Below, one piece after another: positions 1 through 7,783 of a stretch of DNA of 18,268 bases; position 1 is the first letter of the stretch, and every line of letters starts with the position of its first letter. This DNA is from H111-94 sp034436045. Its GTDB lineage: Bacteria > Chloroflexota > Ktedonobacteria > Ktedonobacterales > Ktedonobacteraceae. The DNA is taken from positions 1 through 18,268 of the forward strand of contig DAOTVZ010000212.1 of NCBI GenBank assembly GCA_034436045.1. The letters run 5' to 3'. The notes beneath the pieces are model-generated. The model saw nothing but the letters and a program-made list of their open reading frames with translations. It ran no database searches and was not told the DNA's origin. The position numbers and the translations under genes are program-made.

Positions 1-16
1 TAGCTAGCTCCTGGCT

Positions 17-1579
17 TCAAGCGATATTAACGGCGGTAATACCTGCGTAAGTACCCACAAAAATGCGCGTACCAGAGATGGTAGGCGTTGCAAAACGAGT
101 GGCTTGCCCCACGTTTAGCTCCGCAACAAGCTGTCCTGAGTTCATCGCCAGTGCATAGAGTGTCCCGTTCCCAAGACTATACACAGTATGCCCACCCACG
201 ACTGGTGAACCAGCGATGACACTATCGGCATGCCATCCCAAATGCATCTGCCCGTTGTTATCAACGATCAATTGCAGCACCCCGTTGGTACACGGCACAA
301 AAACTGTTGTACCAACGACAGATGCACCACCAAAAGAAACACACACCGTCCTTCCATCCACCTGTCCACCAACACCTCCTAACGCTGTTGCACGTACCGT
401 ATAACCCCTACCGGATTTCCCCGCCGTAAAAATGAAACCATTGGGCAACAATACAGGCCCTTGTGACCCCAGGTCTTCATCATTCGCATTTTCACTGGCC
501 CACGTCGCAGGCGCAAAGGCATCTTCTAACTCTAACGTCGGCGAAAGTTTCAGAATAGAATCGCTATGATCCCAATTCCCGCCGGTCGCTGCTCCATTGC
601 CCACCGCAACATAGAGATTGCCCGCTGCATCTACCGAGGCTCCAGGGGGCGTCCAGATGCCTCCCTCGCGCGGCGTCGGCACCGTATAGGACAACAACGG
701 CCCTTGACCGTCCGTGCGAGAAGCAACAATACGCCCGATATAATCAGAGCAGTCACCCGCCAGACCACCATAAGGGATATACACCATCCCGTTTGCCAGC
801 GTCAACGCACCACGCTGTTGATGCGCACGCGGGTCCATACCGCCCACATCCGCCGAGCGCCGCACCACAACACGCCCACTATTCACATTCACACCCACGA
901 GAATATGCACTGGTGCGTTTGGATTAATCTCCGCCACCGCAAACACCAGACCGCTCGCCGGATCATAGACAGGCGTGCCGGTAATGCCCAACGGATTAAT
1001 ATCTCCACATGGTAGCAAGTTCAGAGGTACCGGCGTCCCCACATTTGTATGCCATTGCACTGCTCCCGTTTGGGGATCAAGCGCATAGAGTGAATCACCT
1101 TCCGTCGCTACTATCACATGGTCACCCACCACCAGGGGTTCCGCGTAAACCGCCCCATCAAGCTGCACACTCCATGCCTTCGACAGACTATGCGGATCGG
1201 GCGTACTTGCCACATATCCCGTGCGCAAATTATTTAAATGGTAAGTAGTCCAGTCTGCATCCGCCGCCGTACTCCCAGACGGTGAAGCTGTCGCCAGCGC
1301 CACAGAGGTAGGCGTCGGCGTAACAACCACCGGTGAAAGCGTCGGCATCGAATCAGTTGCTACCACCGCTTTCTGGCCGCAAGCCGAGAACCCTACCAGT
1401 AACAAGCAGATGACTATTGTCGCCAATACGTTGTCAGCATGGACGTAAACATATTTCCGCGTTCCCCGATAGAAGAAGCCAGGCTTCCACAGAGGCAACC
1501 ACGCCATACACGCTCTAAATAAAACAAGAGGAGTTACCTTCTCATTACTCCCTCGCTGAATTCTTTGTTTCGGAGTCAT
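17..1579 (-). CDS. Membrane-anchored PQQ-like beta-propeller protein
   Basis: About 520 residues. Residues 50-66 form a hydrophobic segment ending in FSAC-GQ, which resembles a lipobox (Cys67) although Phe at -3 is unusual. A Thr/Pro/Ser-rich linker follows, then a beta-propeller with repeats such as SLYALDPQTGAVQWHT near the start and GTLYALAMNSGQLVAE near the end, the pattern of PQQ-dehydrogenase-type blades. Catalytic residues of quinoprotein dehydrogenases are not evident, so an outside-facing binding or scaffold role is more likely than an enzyme. I chose the ATG at 1579 because GAGGG lies 5 nt upstream. The longer start at 1633 abuts a TATACT -10 box and would not be on the transcript. 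The roughly 49-residue region before the hydrophobic segment is unusually long for a signal peptide, so an internal ATG at residue 25 is possible. Confidence 0.8.
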   Translation of the reverse strand: MTPKQRIQRGSNEKVTPLVLFRACMAWLPLWKPGFFYRGTRKYVYVHADNVLATIVICLLLVGFSACGQKAVVATDSMPTLSPVVVTPTPTSVALATASPSGSTAADADWTTYHLNNLRTGYVASTPDPHSLSKAWSVQLDGAVYAEPLVVGDHVIVATEGDSLYALDPQTGAVQWHTNVGTPVPLNLLPCGDINPLGITGTPVYDPASGLVFAVAEINPNAPVHILVGVNVNSGRVVVRRSADVGGMDPRAHQQRGALTLANGMVYIPYGGLAGDCSDYIGRIVASRTDGQGPLLSYTVPTPREGGIWTPPGASVDAAGNLYVAVGNGAATGGNWDHSDSILKLSPTLELEDAFAPATWASENANDEDLGSQGPVLLPNGFIFTAGKSGRGYTVRATALGGVGGQVDGRTVCVSFGGASVVGTTVFVPCTNGVLQLIVDNNGQMHLGWHADSVIAGSPVVGGHTVYSLGNGTLYALAMNSGQLVAELNVGQATRFATPTISGTRIFVGTYAGITAVNIA

Positions 1580-1633
1580 ACTTACCCTCACAGAACGCAT
1601 CCAGTCTATCTCATCCCTACGATCCTTCAGCAT

Positions 1634-1639
1634 AGTATA
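1634..1639 (-). promoter_or_regulatory. -10 box of the beta-propeller gene
   Basis: The minus strand reads TATACT immediately before the ATG at 1633. Transcription would start near 1627, giving a leader of about 48 nt to the ATG at 1579, which has a good ribosome binding site. The -35 is weak (TTTATT with a 15-nt spacer is the best I see), so this is a moderate call. Confidence 0.4.
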
Positions 1640-1804
1640 GATGAGATAATTAACAATAAACGTTAAAACTGTTCTACAGCCATTTTCCCTACCTTTGGGA
1701 TAAGACTACAAGTATACTACGGGATGCGCTCCACGCTCAGAGGCCATTACCGCTCTATCTAGCAAAATATTCCTGTCTATATAGCCAGTTATGATCAGGA
1801 TAAC

Positions 1805-2383
1805 CTACACCTCTTCCTCCAGACTATCCAGCATAACGCGAATAAAGCCAACCGCAACTGCGAGCCAATCAAACGAGCGTGTCCAATTAACCCATTCCTG
1901 CTGTGTAGGCCATCCCGAACGATAGCGGCGAATTAGCTCTTTAGGCATGGCAACCGCCCACTTCATCCCCTCTCCCAGCCCTCCAGGAGTCAACCAGACC
2001 ACAAGCGCAAACACATTCTCATTCGGAAGATGCCGTTTCCAATCTGGCATTTGTTTGAGCAAAGGATCACGCCGCCAGACACTAAAAAGCGCCGGGTCTT
2101 CAGGCGCACCACTGCTCGAACGTCGTAGCGTCAATACCTGACCCACGACCGCGCTACGCTCCCACTCCGGGAAACGCAGCCAGACAGCATAGCGATACTC
2201 GTCCAGACCAGCCCAGCTCAGAAAGTTGCGATAGCCTTCGCGTTCCAATCGACGCTCGGTATCGCTCTGCCAGATTTTCACCATCGCGTCAAGACGTTTT
2301 CTCTTCTCTTCCTCGCTTAAATCCGCCAGTGGCCCCGTGTTAGCAGGATACGATTGATTCGGTGAATTGGGTTGTATAGGCAT
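1805..2383 (-). CDS. Trp-rich protein of unknown family
   Basis: 192 residues; I do not recognise the family. The N-terminus (1-20) is rich in Pro, Asn and Ser, and residues 22-50 look like a charged helix (SEEEKRKR...ERRLEREG). The rest is a compact soluble-looking domain with about twelve tryptophans, among them VWLRFPEWE, FSVWRRDP, VVWLTPGG and WVNWTRSFDW. There is no signal peptide or clear membrane segment, although the C-terminal WLAVAVGFIRVML stretch is hydrophobic. The start at 2383 is chosen because AGGAG lies 7 nt upstream; an in-frame ATG at 2413 has no such site. The first 44 nt overlap the 3' end of the pseudouridine synthase gene in another frame, so the two are probably co-transcribed and may be translationally coupled. 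Confidence 0.7.
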   Translation of the reverse strand: MPIQPNSPNQSYPANTGPLADLSEEEKRKRLDAMVKIWQSDTERRLEREGYRNFLSWAGLDEYRYAVWLRFPEWERSAVVGQVLTLRRSSSGAPEDPALFSVWRRDPLLKQMPDWKRHLPNENVFALVVWLTPGGLGEGMKWAVAMPKELIRRYRSGWPTQQEWVNWTRSFDWLAVAVGFIRVMLDSLEEEV

Positions 2384-3323
2384 GAAACACTCCTGTCGCT
2401 TCCGGCATAGCACGCTCTAACCATGCTACCAGATCATCTGCCAACGGTGCAGTAAAAGTACAAAGTGTATTATCGGGATAACGCCGCAGCGTCAAGCTGT
2501 AAGCGTGCAGAAATTGACGTTCCAGGAAGATCGCCTCCTTAGAATCAGGCAAGCTATACGTCTGATCCCCTACAATGGGATAGCCCAGCGCGGCAAGATG
2601 TGCGCGTATCTGGTGCGTGCGCCCCGTCACCGGTCGCGCCTCCAACAGCGTGTAGCCGCCCACGTGAGCCAGCACACGCACAACTGTTGCGGCCTCCTGC
2701 CCATCAGACCCCACAATACAGCGCCGACGATCTTCAGGATCACGCTGCAAAGCACCGCACAGCAACAATTCCTCCATCGGCTCAACTCGGCTCAAATCAA
2801 ACGCCGCGTCAGGAAGCGCCCAGGACAATGTCCTCCCGTTCGAGCTTGTTTGTGTAAGCGTAAAAGACGTGCGCGGCCTCGCCCAACCAGGACTGCCCGC
2901 CGCCACTACTGCCAGATAGCGTTTCACAATCGTATGTTCGTGAAACTGACGGCTTAAAAATCGCCGCGCTCGCTCAGTACGCGCCAGCGCAACAATTCCC
3001 GATGTATCTTTATCCAAACGATGCAACAAGCACGGACGCGGCAACGGCCCCTCCTCGCGCATCAGACGTTTATAGCGCACCTGCCGCAGCAACACACGCA
3101 CATGCTCTGGAGCCTGACTCCACTCCGGCTCATCCGCTAACTCAGGTGGTGTCCACACCTCTACCTCCTGTCGTGCAAGATAGCTCAGCAGCGCATCCCA
3201 GAGCGTATCGCCATCAACATGTTTATAGGTCGGGTGCATCACAATCCCTGCTGGCTTGTTCAGCAACAGCATATGCCGATCCGCGTATAATATATGTATC
3301 GGGTATGTCATTATATTGTCCAT
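2340..3323 (-). CDS. RluA-family RNA pseudouridine synthase
   Basis: 327 residues. Enzymes of this family isomerise uridine to pseudouridine in rRNA or tRNA. The signature HRLDKDTSG lies at residues 101-109, with Asp104 as the catalytic aspartate, and the C-terminal GRTHQIRAHLAALGYPIVGD block is at 234-253. The protein begins directly with the catalytic fold (ILYADRHMLLLNKPAG) and lacks the N-terminal S4 RNA-binding domain found in RluC and RluD, so it resembles the RluA/TruC type; the target base cannot be told from sequence. An insertion of about 40 residues (roughly 53-95) precedes the HRLD motif. There is no ribosome binding site: the ATG at 3323 lies seven bases past a TATACT box contained in a repeat, so a leaderless transcript is plausible. 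The ATG at residue 5 is an alternative. Confidence 0.9.
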   Translation of the reverse strand: MDNIMTYPIHILYADRHMLLLNKPAGIVMHPTYKHVDGDTLWDALLSYLARQEVEVWTPPELADEPEWSQAPEHVRVLLRQVRYKRLMREEGPLPRPCLLHRLDKDTSGIVALARTERARRFLSRQFHEHTIVKRYLAVVAAGSPGWARPRTSFTLTQTSSNGRTLSWALPDAAFDLSRVEPMEELLLCGALQRDPEDRRRCIVGSDGQEAATVVRVLAHVGGYTLLEARPVTGRTHQIRAHLAALGYPIVGDQTYSLPDSKEAIFLERQFLHAYSLTLRRYPDNTLCTFTAPLADDLVAWLERAMPEATGVFHAYTTQFTESIVSC

Positions 3324-3366
3324 TGCATCAGTATAGTAGGGGCGATCCTTGCGGTCGCTCCTGCTG
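3321..3366. repeat. 46-bp repeat, copy 1 (REP-like)
   Basis: This element is 41/46 identical to the copy at 3389-3434. It holds an imperfect palindrome (GGGGCGATCC-TTGC-GGTCGCTCC). On the minus strand it also supplies TATACT (3335-3330) and the ATG of the pseudouridine synthase gene (3323-3321). Confidence 0.8.
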
Positions 3367-3388
3367 CCTCGTGCATTATTATGTCGTT

Positions 3389-3434
3389 CATTGCATCAGT
3401 ATAGTAGACGCGATCCTTACGGTCGCCCCTACTG
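3389..3434. repeat. 46-bp repeat, copy 2 (REP-like)
   Basis: The second copy lies 68 bp from the first in the same orientation, with five mismatches. On the minus strand it reads GTAGGGGCGACCGTAAGG and onward, the same head and stem core as palindromes elsewhere in the window. It carries the same TATACT motif (3403-3398) and could act as a second upstream promoter for the pseudouridine synthase gene. Confidence 0.8.
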
Positions 3435-3490
3435 TCAACTAGAGTGGGCACCACGCGCATCGTGTGTTCAGAGTTTCGCGTTCCGCGTGC

Positions 3491-3521
3491 TTTACCTACC
3501 TCTTTCCAACTATGATAGAAT
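3491..3521 (+). promoter_or_regulatory. Promoter of the PAC2 operon
   Basis: An extended -10, TGATAGAAT, lies at 3513-3521, with a TTTACC -35-like hexamer at 3491-3496 and a 19-nt spacer. The predicted leader to the ATG at 3574 is about 46 nt. The -35 match is weak; the extended -10 carries the call. Confidence 0.4.
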
Positions 3522-3573
3522 GGTACCACGTAAATGTAGGCACGCACTACCGGGCAAGCAAAGAGGTATAACA

Positions 3574-4551
3574 ATGACATATGTTCAATATACAACACAT
3601 CCCATACTCCGTGACCCGGTCTTCATTGTCGCCTTCGGAGGATGGAATGATGCGGCAGACGCTGCAACCACAACCATTAAGTTTCTACGGGATAAATGGA
3701 AACCTACCAGATTCGCCGACATCGATTCTGAGGAGTTCTTTGTCTACACAGAGACACGCCCAACCGCCAAATTTGTTGATGCCCAGCAGCGCACCATCAT
3801 CTGGCCCAGCAATCAGTTCTATGCACATGTAGAACCGGCTTTGGAACACGATATCGTGCTAGTGCAAGGCGCGGAACCACAACTCAAGTGGAAGACATTC
3901 AGTACAGCTTTCCTTGAGGTTTGTCAGCTTCTACAAGCCTCCGAAGTCGTCTTCCTTGGCGCTTTACTGGCCGACATTCCCCACACCTCCCCGGTACCAA
4001 TCACAGGAACAGCAACAACACCAGAACTGGTTGAACGCCTGCGCGCTATCAATATCCGTCAATCGCGCTATGAAGGCCCAACCGGTATCGTCGGCGTGCT
4101 GCAAAATGCCTGTGAGCAAGCAGGTATTCCCGCTGCCAGCCTGTGGGGTGCCGCACCACACTACCTGGCGGCATCTCCCAACATCAAAGTCACATCCGCC
4201 CTGCTCACTGCTCTGAATACCTTTCTCTCCCTCGGCTTGAACCTGCAAGACATCCAGACCGATGCCACCCGTTTCGAGGAGCAGATCACACGCTTAGTTG
4301 CCAGAGACCCGGATGCCAGTGCCTATGTTCGCCGCCTGGAAGAGCAGTTCGCCAATCTTGACGAGGTGGATGACGAGGTGGATGATAGCGACATTGACGA
4401 TGATGACGATAGCTTTCCCAATCCTGATATCGTGCCCGGCACAGGCCCCTTGCCCAGCGCCGATACACTGATTCGCGGCGTGGAAGAACTTCTACGCCAG
4501 CAACGCGAACGTGGCTCACAACAATTTACTGATGATGAGGATGATGAATGA
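3574..4551 (+). CDS. PAC2-family protein with acidic C-terminus
   Basis: 325 residues. The N-terminal two thirds match the PAC2 (proteasome assembly chaperone 2) fold family: PVFIVAFGGWNDAADAATTTIKFL at 15-38, EHDIVLVQGAEP at 91-102, a LGALLADIPHTSPVPITGTA block at 128-147, and GPTGIVGVLQ and AAPHYLAASPN further on. In bacteria the family's function is not settled; some members occur in species without a proteasome, and none of the proteasome genes is in this window. Residues 263-280 are almost all Asp/Glu and the protein ends in DDEDDE, an unusual acidic low-complexity tail. The start at 3574 has AAGAGGT 6 nt upstream; the frame stays open further upstream but has no supported start. The stop overlaps the next ATG (ATGA). 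Confidence 0.85.
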   Translation: MTYVQYTTHPILRDPVFIVAFGGWNDAADAATTTIKFLRDKWKPTRFADIDSEEFFVYTETRPTAKFVDAQQRTIIWPSNQFYAHVEPALEHDIVLVQGAEPQLKWKTFSTAFLEVCQLLQASEVVFLGALLADIPHTSPVPITGTATTPELVERLRAINIRQSRYEGPTGIVGVLQNACEQAGIPAASLWGAAPHYLAASPNIKVTSALLTALNTFLSLGLNLQDIQTDATRFEEQITRLVARDPDASAYVRRLEEQFANLDEVDDEVDDSDIDDDDDSFPNPDIVPGTGPLPSADTLIRGVEELLRQQRERGSQQFTDDEDDE

Positions 4552-5975
4552 AACCACAACTCTACAGTTTAGAGGAAATCTTTCAGCCGCGCTCAGTTGC
4601 TATACTGGGCGCATCTCGTGCCCCCCAAAAGTGGGGCAATGTGGCCGCCCGGCAATTAATGGCTGGCGGCTTCCCCGGTGCTATTTATCTGATTAATCCT
4701 TCCGTACCAGAAATTCTTGGTCATCAGACCTATCGCAGTCTGCGTGATGTACCCGGCCCTGTTGACCTGGCCATCATCGCTACTTCATTTCTCCATGTCT
4801 CGCAGTCCGTCGATGACTGTATCGCTCACGGCGTCAAGGGCATCGTACTCATCACCGCCGGCTTCAGCGAGACAGGCTCGGAAGGCCGCCGTTTGGAGCA
4901 GGAACTGGTAGAACGTTGCCACGTACACGGCATTCGTATTATCGGCAGCAACTGCATGGGATTATACATCCATCGCTCACGTCTCAACACGCTGGGTATG
5001 GTCTTTCCCTTGCCCGTCGGCCCGATTGGTCTGATATCCCAAAGTGGCAATCTCGGCATGTATTTCTATGCCCAGGCCCACCTGGATGGCCTCGGCTTTA
5101 CCACCTTCATCAGCCTGGGCAACGCCGCCGATGTCACTTTCCCCGAATGTGTGCAATACCTCTCCAATGACCCCGAAACTACCGTCATCGCCGCTTATGT
5201 CGAGGCCATTCAAGAGCAAACCTTGCGCGATGTCACCAGAATGCTCCATGCGCAAGGACGTTACAAACCCATCATCATCTTGCTCAGTGGTGCCACAGAG
5301 GTCGGTGTGCGCGCCGCTCTGGCTCACACCGGCTCGCTGGCCGAAGTGCGCCCCGATCACGACACCAGCCTGCTCGGTAGCGGCGTCGTGCGCGTCATCC
5401 GCTCCGACGAACTCTTCCCCGTCGCACAGGCTCTCGTCATGCAGCCGCCCACGCCGCGCGGCGGACGTCGCATCGCCATCATCGGCGACGGCGGCGGCAG
5501 TGTCGTTGCCTCCGGCGACGCCGCCATCCGTTGCGGACTGGAAGTGCCCATCCTGTGCGAACAGACGCAGCAAGCCCTTCGCGCCTTGATGCCCGCACGC
5601 GCTACTGCCACCAACCCGGTCGATGTCGCTGGGGCCGCCGATGAAGACCCTCTCTCTTTCGCCCTTCTCACCGAAGTCTGCCTGAAAGACCCACAGGTCG
5701 ATGGCGTCATCATCACCGGCCTCTTCGGTGGCTACAAAATGCTCCTCTCCGAGAACTTCGCCGCACGCGAGGAGGCCGCCGCACGCGCGCTGGGACAACT
5801 TGTACGCCAGTATCAGAAGCCGGTCCTCGTGCAAACTATCTATGCCCGGCACGATATCCAGGCCCTCAAACTGCTGCACGAAGAACATATTCCTTACTAC
5901 GAATCTATCGAAATTACCTGTCGCGCAATGGCAGCCCTGAGCGAAATCGGGCAATTCCTGGCCACCCAGGCATAA
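4548..5975 (+). CDS. NDP-forming acyl-CoA synthetase, alpha subunit-like (CoA-binding)
   Basis: 475 residues. The order matches the alpha half of ADP-forming acetyl/acyl-CoA synthetases: a CoA-binding Rossmann domain (PRSVAILGASRAPQKWGN at 14-31), then the ligase-CoA domains with GLISQSGNLG (161-170) and GNAADV (191-196). AHTGSLA at 259-265 places the phospho-accepting histidine at His260, close to His257 of the archaeal enzyme as I recall it. The family makes or uses acyl-CoA with ATP/ADP. The ATP-grasp beta subunit is absent from this protein and from the window, so the partner must be encoded elsewhere or the protein does something else. The motif usually written GPNCxG is GSNCMG here (133-138). 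The ribosome binding site GAGG (4537-4540) lies inside the acidic tail codons of the upstream gene, with an ATGA overlap, so translation is probably coupled. Confidence 0.87.
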   Translation: MKPQLYSLEEIFQPRSVAILGASRAPQKWGNVAARQLMAGGFPGAIYLINPSVPEILGHQTYRSLRDVPGPVDLAIIATSFLHVSQSVDDCIAHGVKGIVLITAGFSETGSEGRRLEQELVERCHVHGIRIIGSNCMGLYIHRSRLNTLGMVFPLPVGPIGLISQSGNLGMYFYAQAHLDGLGFTTFISLGNAADVTFPECVQYLSNDPETTVIAAYVEAIQEQTLRDVTRMLHAQGRYKPIIILLSGATEVGVRAALAHTGSLAEVRPDHDTSLLGSGVVRVIRSDELFPVAQALVMQPPTPRGGRRIAIIGDGGGSVVASGDAAIRCGLEVPILCEQTQQALRALMPARATATNPVDVAGAADEDPLSFALLTEVCLKDPQVDGVIITGLFGGYKMLLSENFAAREEAAARALGQLVRQYQKPVLVQTIYARHDIQALKLLHEEHIPYYESIEITCRAMAALSEIGQFLATQA

Positions 5976-6017
5976 TAAAAACACTTTTTCATAGCGTATA
6001 GGAAAGAAGGATAAGCG

Positions 6018-6920
6018 ATGGATCAACAAGAGAGAACGATCTCAAATACACCACGCGATCTGGCCAACGAACATCTCACCCAGGCCGTCCTTGCCAGCTT
6101 CGACCACAGCCGGTCGGAACGCTTCCAACAGATCTTGCAAAGCCTCGTCAAACACCTGCATGCCTTCGTCAGCGAAGTGCAATTGACCGAAGAGGAGTGG
6201 TTCAAAGGCATCGACTTCCTCACTCGCGTCGGGCACATCACCGACGACAAGCGCCAGGAGTTTATCCTGCTCTCTGATGTCCTCGGCATCTCGATGCTGG
6301 TCATCGGCCTCAACAACAAGAAACCTGCTGGCGCAACCGAATCAACGGTCTTCGGCCCCTTCTTTGTTGAGGGATCGCCTCAGTTCAAAAACGGTGATGA
6401 CATATCCAACGGTGCCCCAGGCGAACCCTGCTTCATCCAGGGTCAGGTACTCTCCCTTACCGGTGAACCACTGCCCAACGCTCTTATTGAAGTCTGGCAA
6501 GCTGACGACCAGGGCTTCTACGATGTGCAGTATCAAGACCTCTCACAGGCTCGCTGTCGTGGCCACCTCTTCTCAGACGCAAACGGCCACTATTCCTTCT
6601 GGACCGTCCGCCCGGAAGCCTATCCCATCCCAAACGATGGGCCAGTAGGCGAACTGTTGGACACAGCCAATCGTAGCCCTATGCGCCCGGCACACGTTCA
6701 CTTCATGATCAGGGTACCTGGCTATCAAACCCTCATCACCCATGTCTTCGCGGAAGGCGATCCCTATCTCGACTTAGACGCCGTTTTCGCGGTGAGAAAC
6801 TCTCTCATCGCCACCTTTGAGCGCCACGAACCAGGCACCGCCCCCGACGGCAAACAGTTGACCGTACCTTTCTATACCATGAACTACAACTTTGTGCTGG
6901 TTCCTACCACAATTCTGTAA
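6018..6920 (+). CDS. Intradiol ring-cleavage dioxygenase (catechol/hydroxyquinol 1,2-dioxygenase type)
   Basis: 300 residues. Cytoplasmic non-haem Fe(III) enzymes of this family open a catechol or hydroxyquinol ring between the two hydroxyls. Residues 15-105 fit the helical N-terminal dimerisation domain, and 106-300 the beta-sandwich catalytic domain. The four iron ligands are visible: Tyr168 (GFYDVQ), Tyr202 (PEAYPIP), and His226 and His228 (RPAHVHF), with the conserved Arg224 alongside. The N-terminal domain excludes the short secreted type, and the length suits both catechol and hydroxyquinol enzymes. RPAHVHFMIRVPGYQTLITHVF looks closer to hydroxyquinol dioxygenases, but I cannot settle this by eye. 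GAAGG lies 7 nt before the ATG. The gap to the acyl-CoA synthetase gene is only 42 nt, so this is the third gene of the operon. Confidence 0.92.
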   Translation: MDQQERTISNTPRDLANEHLTQAVLASFDHSRSERFQQILQSLVKHLHAFVSEVQLTEEEWFKGIDFLTRVGHITDDKRQEFILLSDVLGISMLVIGLNNKKPAGATESTVFGPFFVEGSPQFKNGDDISNGAPGEPCFIQGQVLSLTGEPLPNALIEVWQADDQGFYDVQYQDLSQARCRGHLFSDANGHYSFWTVRPEAYPIPNDGPVGELLDTANRSPMRPAHVHFMIRVPGYQTLITHVFAEGDPYLDLDAVFAVRNSLIATFERHEPGTAPDGKQLTVPFYTMNYNFVLVPTTIL

Positions 6921-6922
6921 TT

Positions 6923-6962
6923 GCAAGGCAGGGTACCTTGCCTCGCCTGTACCCTGCCTTGC
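6923..6962. terminator. Bidirectional hairpin between convergent genes
   Basis: A perfect 14-bp stem (GCAAGGCAGGGTAC at 6923-6936 and its complement at 6949-6962) encloses a 12-nt loop, starting 3 nt after the dioxygenase stop and ending 10 nt before the stop of the convergent gene. Neither side has a U-tract, so it is a strong hairpin of terminator position but not a textbook intrinsic terminator. It could also be another dispersed palindrome. Confidence 0.55.
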
Positions 6963-6972
6963 TGCTCCTCCT

Positions 6973-7656
6973 CTACGGCTGAGAACCCACAGAGCTAACA
7001 AATGTGCCGTGAGCATTGACAAAAACAAACCGACTATCACCTACCAGCACAACCATGTTTGGCAAATGTGCATGTGGCGGCGTGACAAAACGTAGCGTCA
7101 CCGGCAACAGTTCCGCCCCCGGCCCGGAGAGTTGCGGCCCAACATACACACGCGCATGGGAGACATCCCCACCAGGAAACTCAATTATTTCAACCTGCCC
7201 ATGCAGATTGAGCGCAATAAAGTGACTTGGATGCAAGGCACTATCCTGATGACCTACTACGGCATCCACCTGATATGTGCGCGGATAGCCATATCGCACA
7301 TTATTCCACGTATTCCCAACCCAACCAACCAGCACCTGAGCCAGTAGCATCAATATCACCGCCAGCATCATGCCTCCCGCCACTGGCAACAAACGCGATT
7401 GCGATGGAACAGGAGCGCGGCACACCTTGTTCTCCCGCTTCCACGTCGGTACGTCTACATCAGCAGACTCCTGCTGATTCTGCGTTGATCGTGCCGCCTG
7501 GGTATCTGGTCGCGCGTGCGTCTGGCTACGTGTGGTACGAGAGGCTCGCAGCACAGGCGGTGATCCCTGAGTACGTTGCTTAGCCACAATAGGACGGTGA
7601 CGCAATACACTCTTTGGTGCAACACGATCCTCCGATGGCAATGTCATAACTGGCAT
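6973..7656 (-). CDS. Single-pass membrane protein of unknown function
   Basis: 227 residues; no family recognised. Residues 1-88 are basic and low in complexity (many Arg, Thr, Gln, Ser) and should lie in the cytoplasm. One membrane helix spans about 92-114 (PVAGGMMLAVILMLLAQVLV). The outer part (118-227) is beta-rich, with two similar stretches: HFIALNLHGQVEIIEFPGGD and MVVLVGDSRFVFVNAHGTFV. The start at 7656 is preceded by AAGGAGG with 8 nt spacing, the best ribosome binding site in the window; an in-frame ATG at 7698 lies upstream of this site. The gene diverges from another anchored protein gene at 8109, so the two may share regulation. A TATACT hexamer on the minus strand at 7749-7754 is a possible -10 with no good -35. 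Confidence 0.75.
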   Translation of the reverse strand: MPVMTLPSEDRVAPKSVLRHRPIVAKQRTQGSPPVLRASRTTRSQTHARPDTQAARSTQNQQESADVDVPTWKRENKVCRAPVPSQSRLLPVAGGMMLAVILMLLAQVLVGWVGNTWNNVRYGYPRTYQVDAVVGHQDSALHPSHFIALNLHGQVEIIEFPGGDVSHARVYVGPQLSGPGAELLPVTLRFVTPPHAHLPNMVVLVGDSRFVFVNAHGTFVSSVGSQP

Positions 7657-7783
7657 AGCGATTCCCTCCTTGCACAATTCAACAGCTAACAAGCACAAGA
7701 AATAATCGCCATCGGATAAAGCTGAGCAACGTACCGATCACTGAAAAGAGTATAGCTAAGGCAGGTATGCACTGCCTACTCCT

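Noticed and set aside
1749..1800. Possible terminators after the Trp-rich gene
   Set aside because: Short imperfect dyads (CTATCTAG/CTATATAG and GTTAT/ATAAC) with no T-run following; chance matches of this size are expected in AT-rich DNA.
3349..3573. N-terminal extension of the PAC2 protein into the repeat region
   Set aside because: The extra 75 codons run through the second repeat and the promoter, do not look like the family, and lie upstream of the well-placed AAGAGGT site at 3561-3567.
4977..6029. Long minus-strand open frame of 350 codons opposite the acyl-CoA synthetase gene
   Set aside because: It is a shadow of the plus-strand gene: no recognisable domain, no ribosome binding site, and repetitive Gly/Asp/Ala composition that follows from reading the complementary codons.
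6923..6962. Textbook rho-independent terminator
   Set aside because: The stem is perfect but neither strand has a run of T after it, so I list it only as a terminator-position hairpin.
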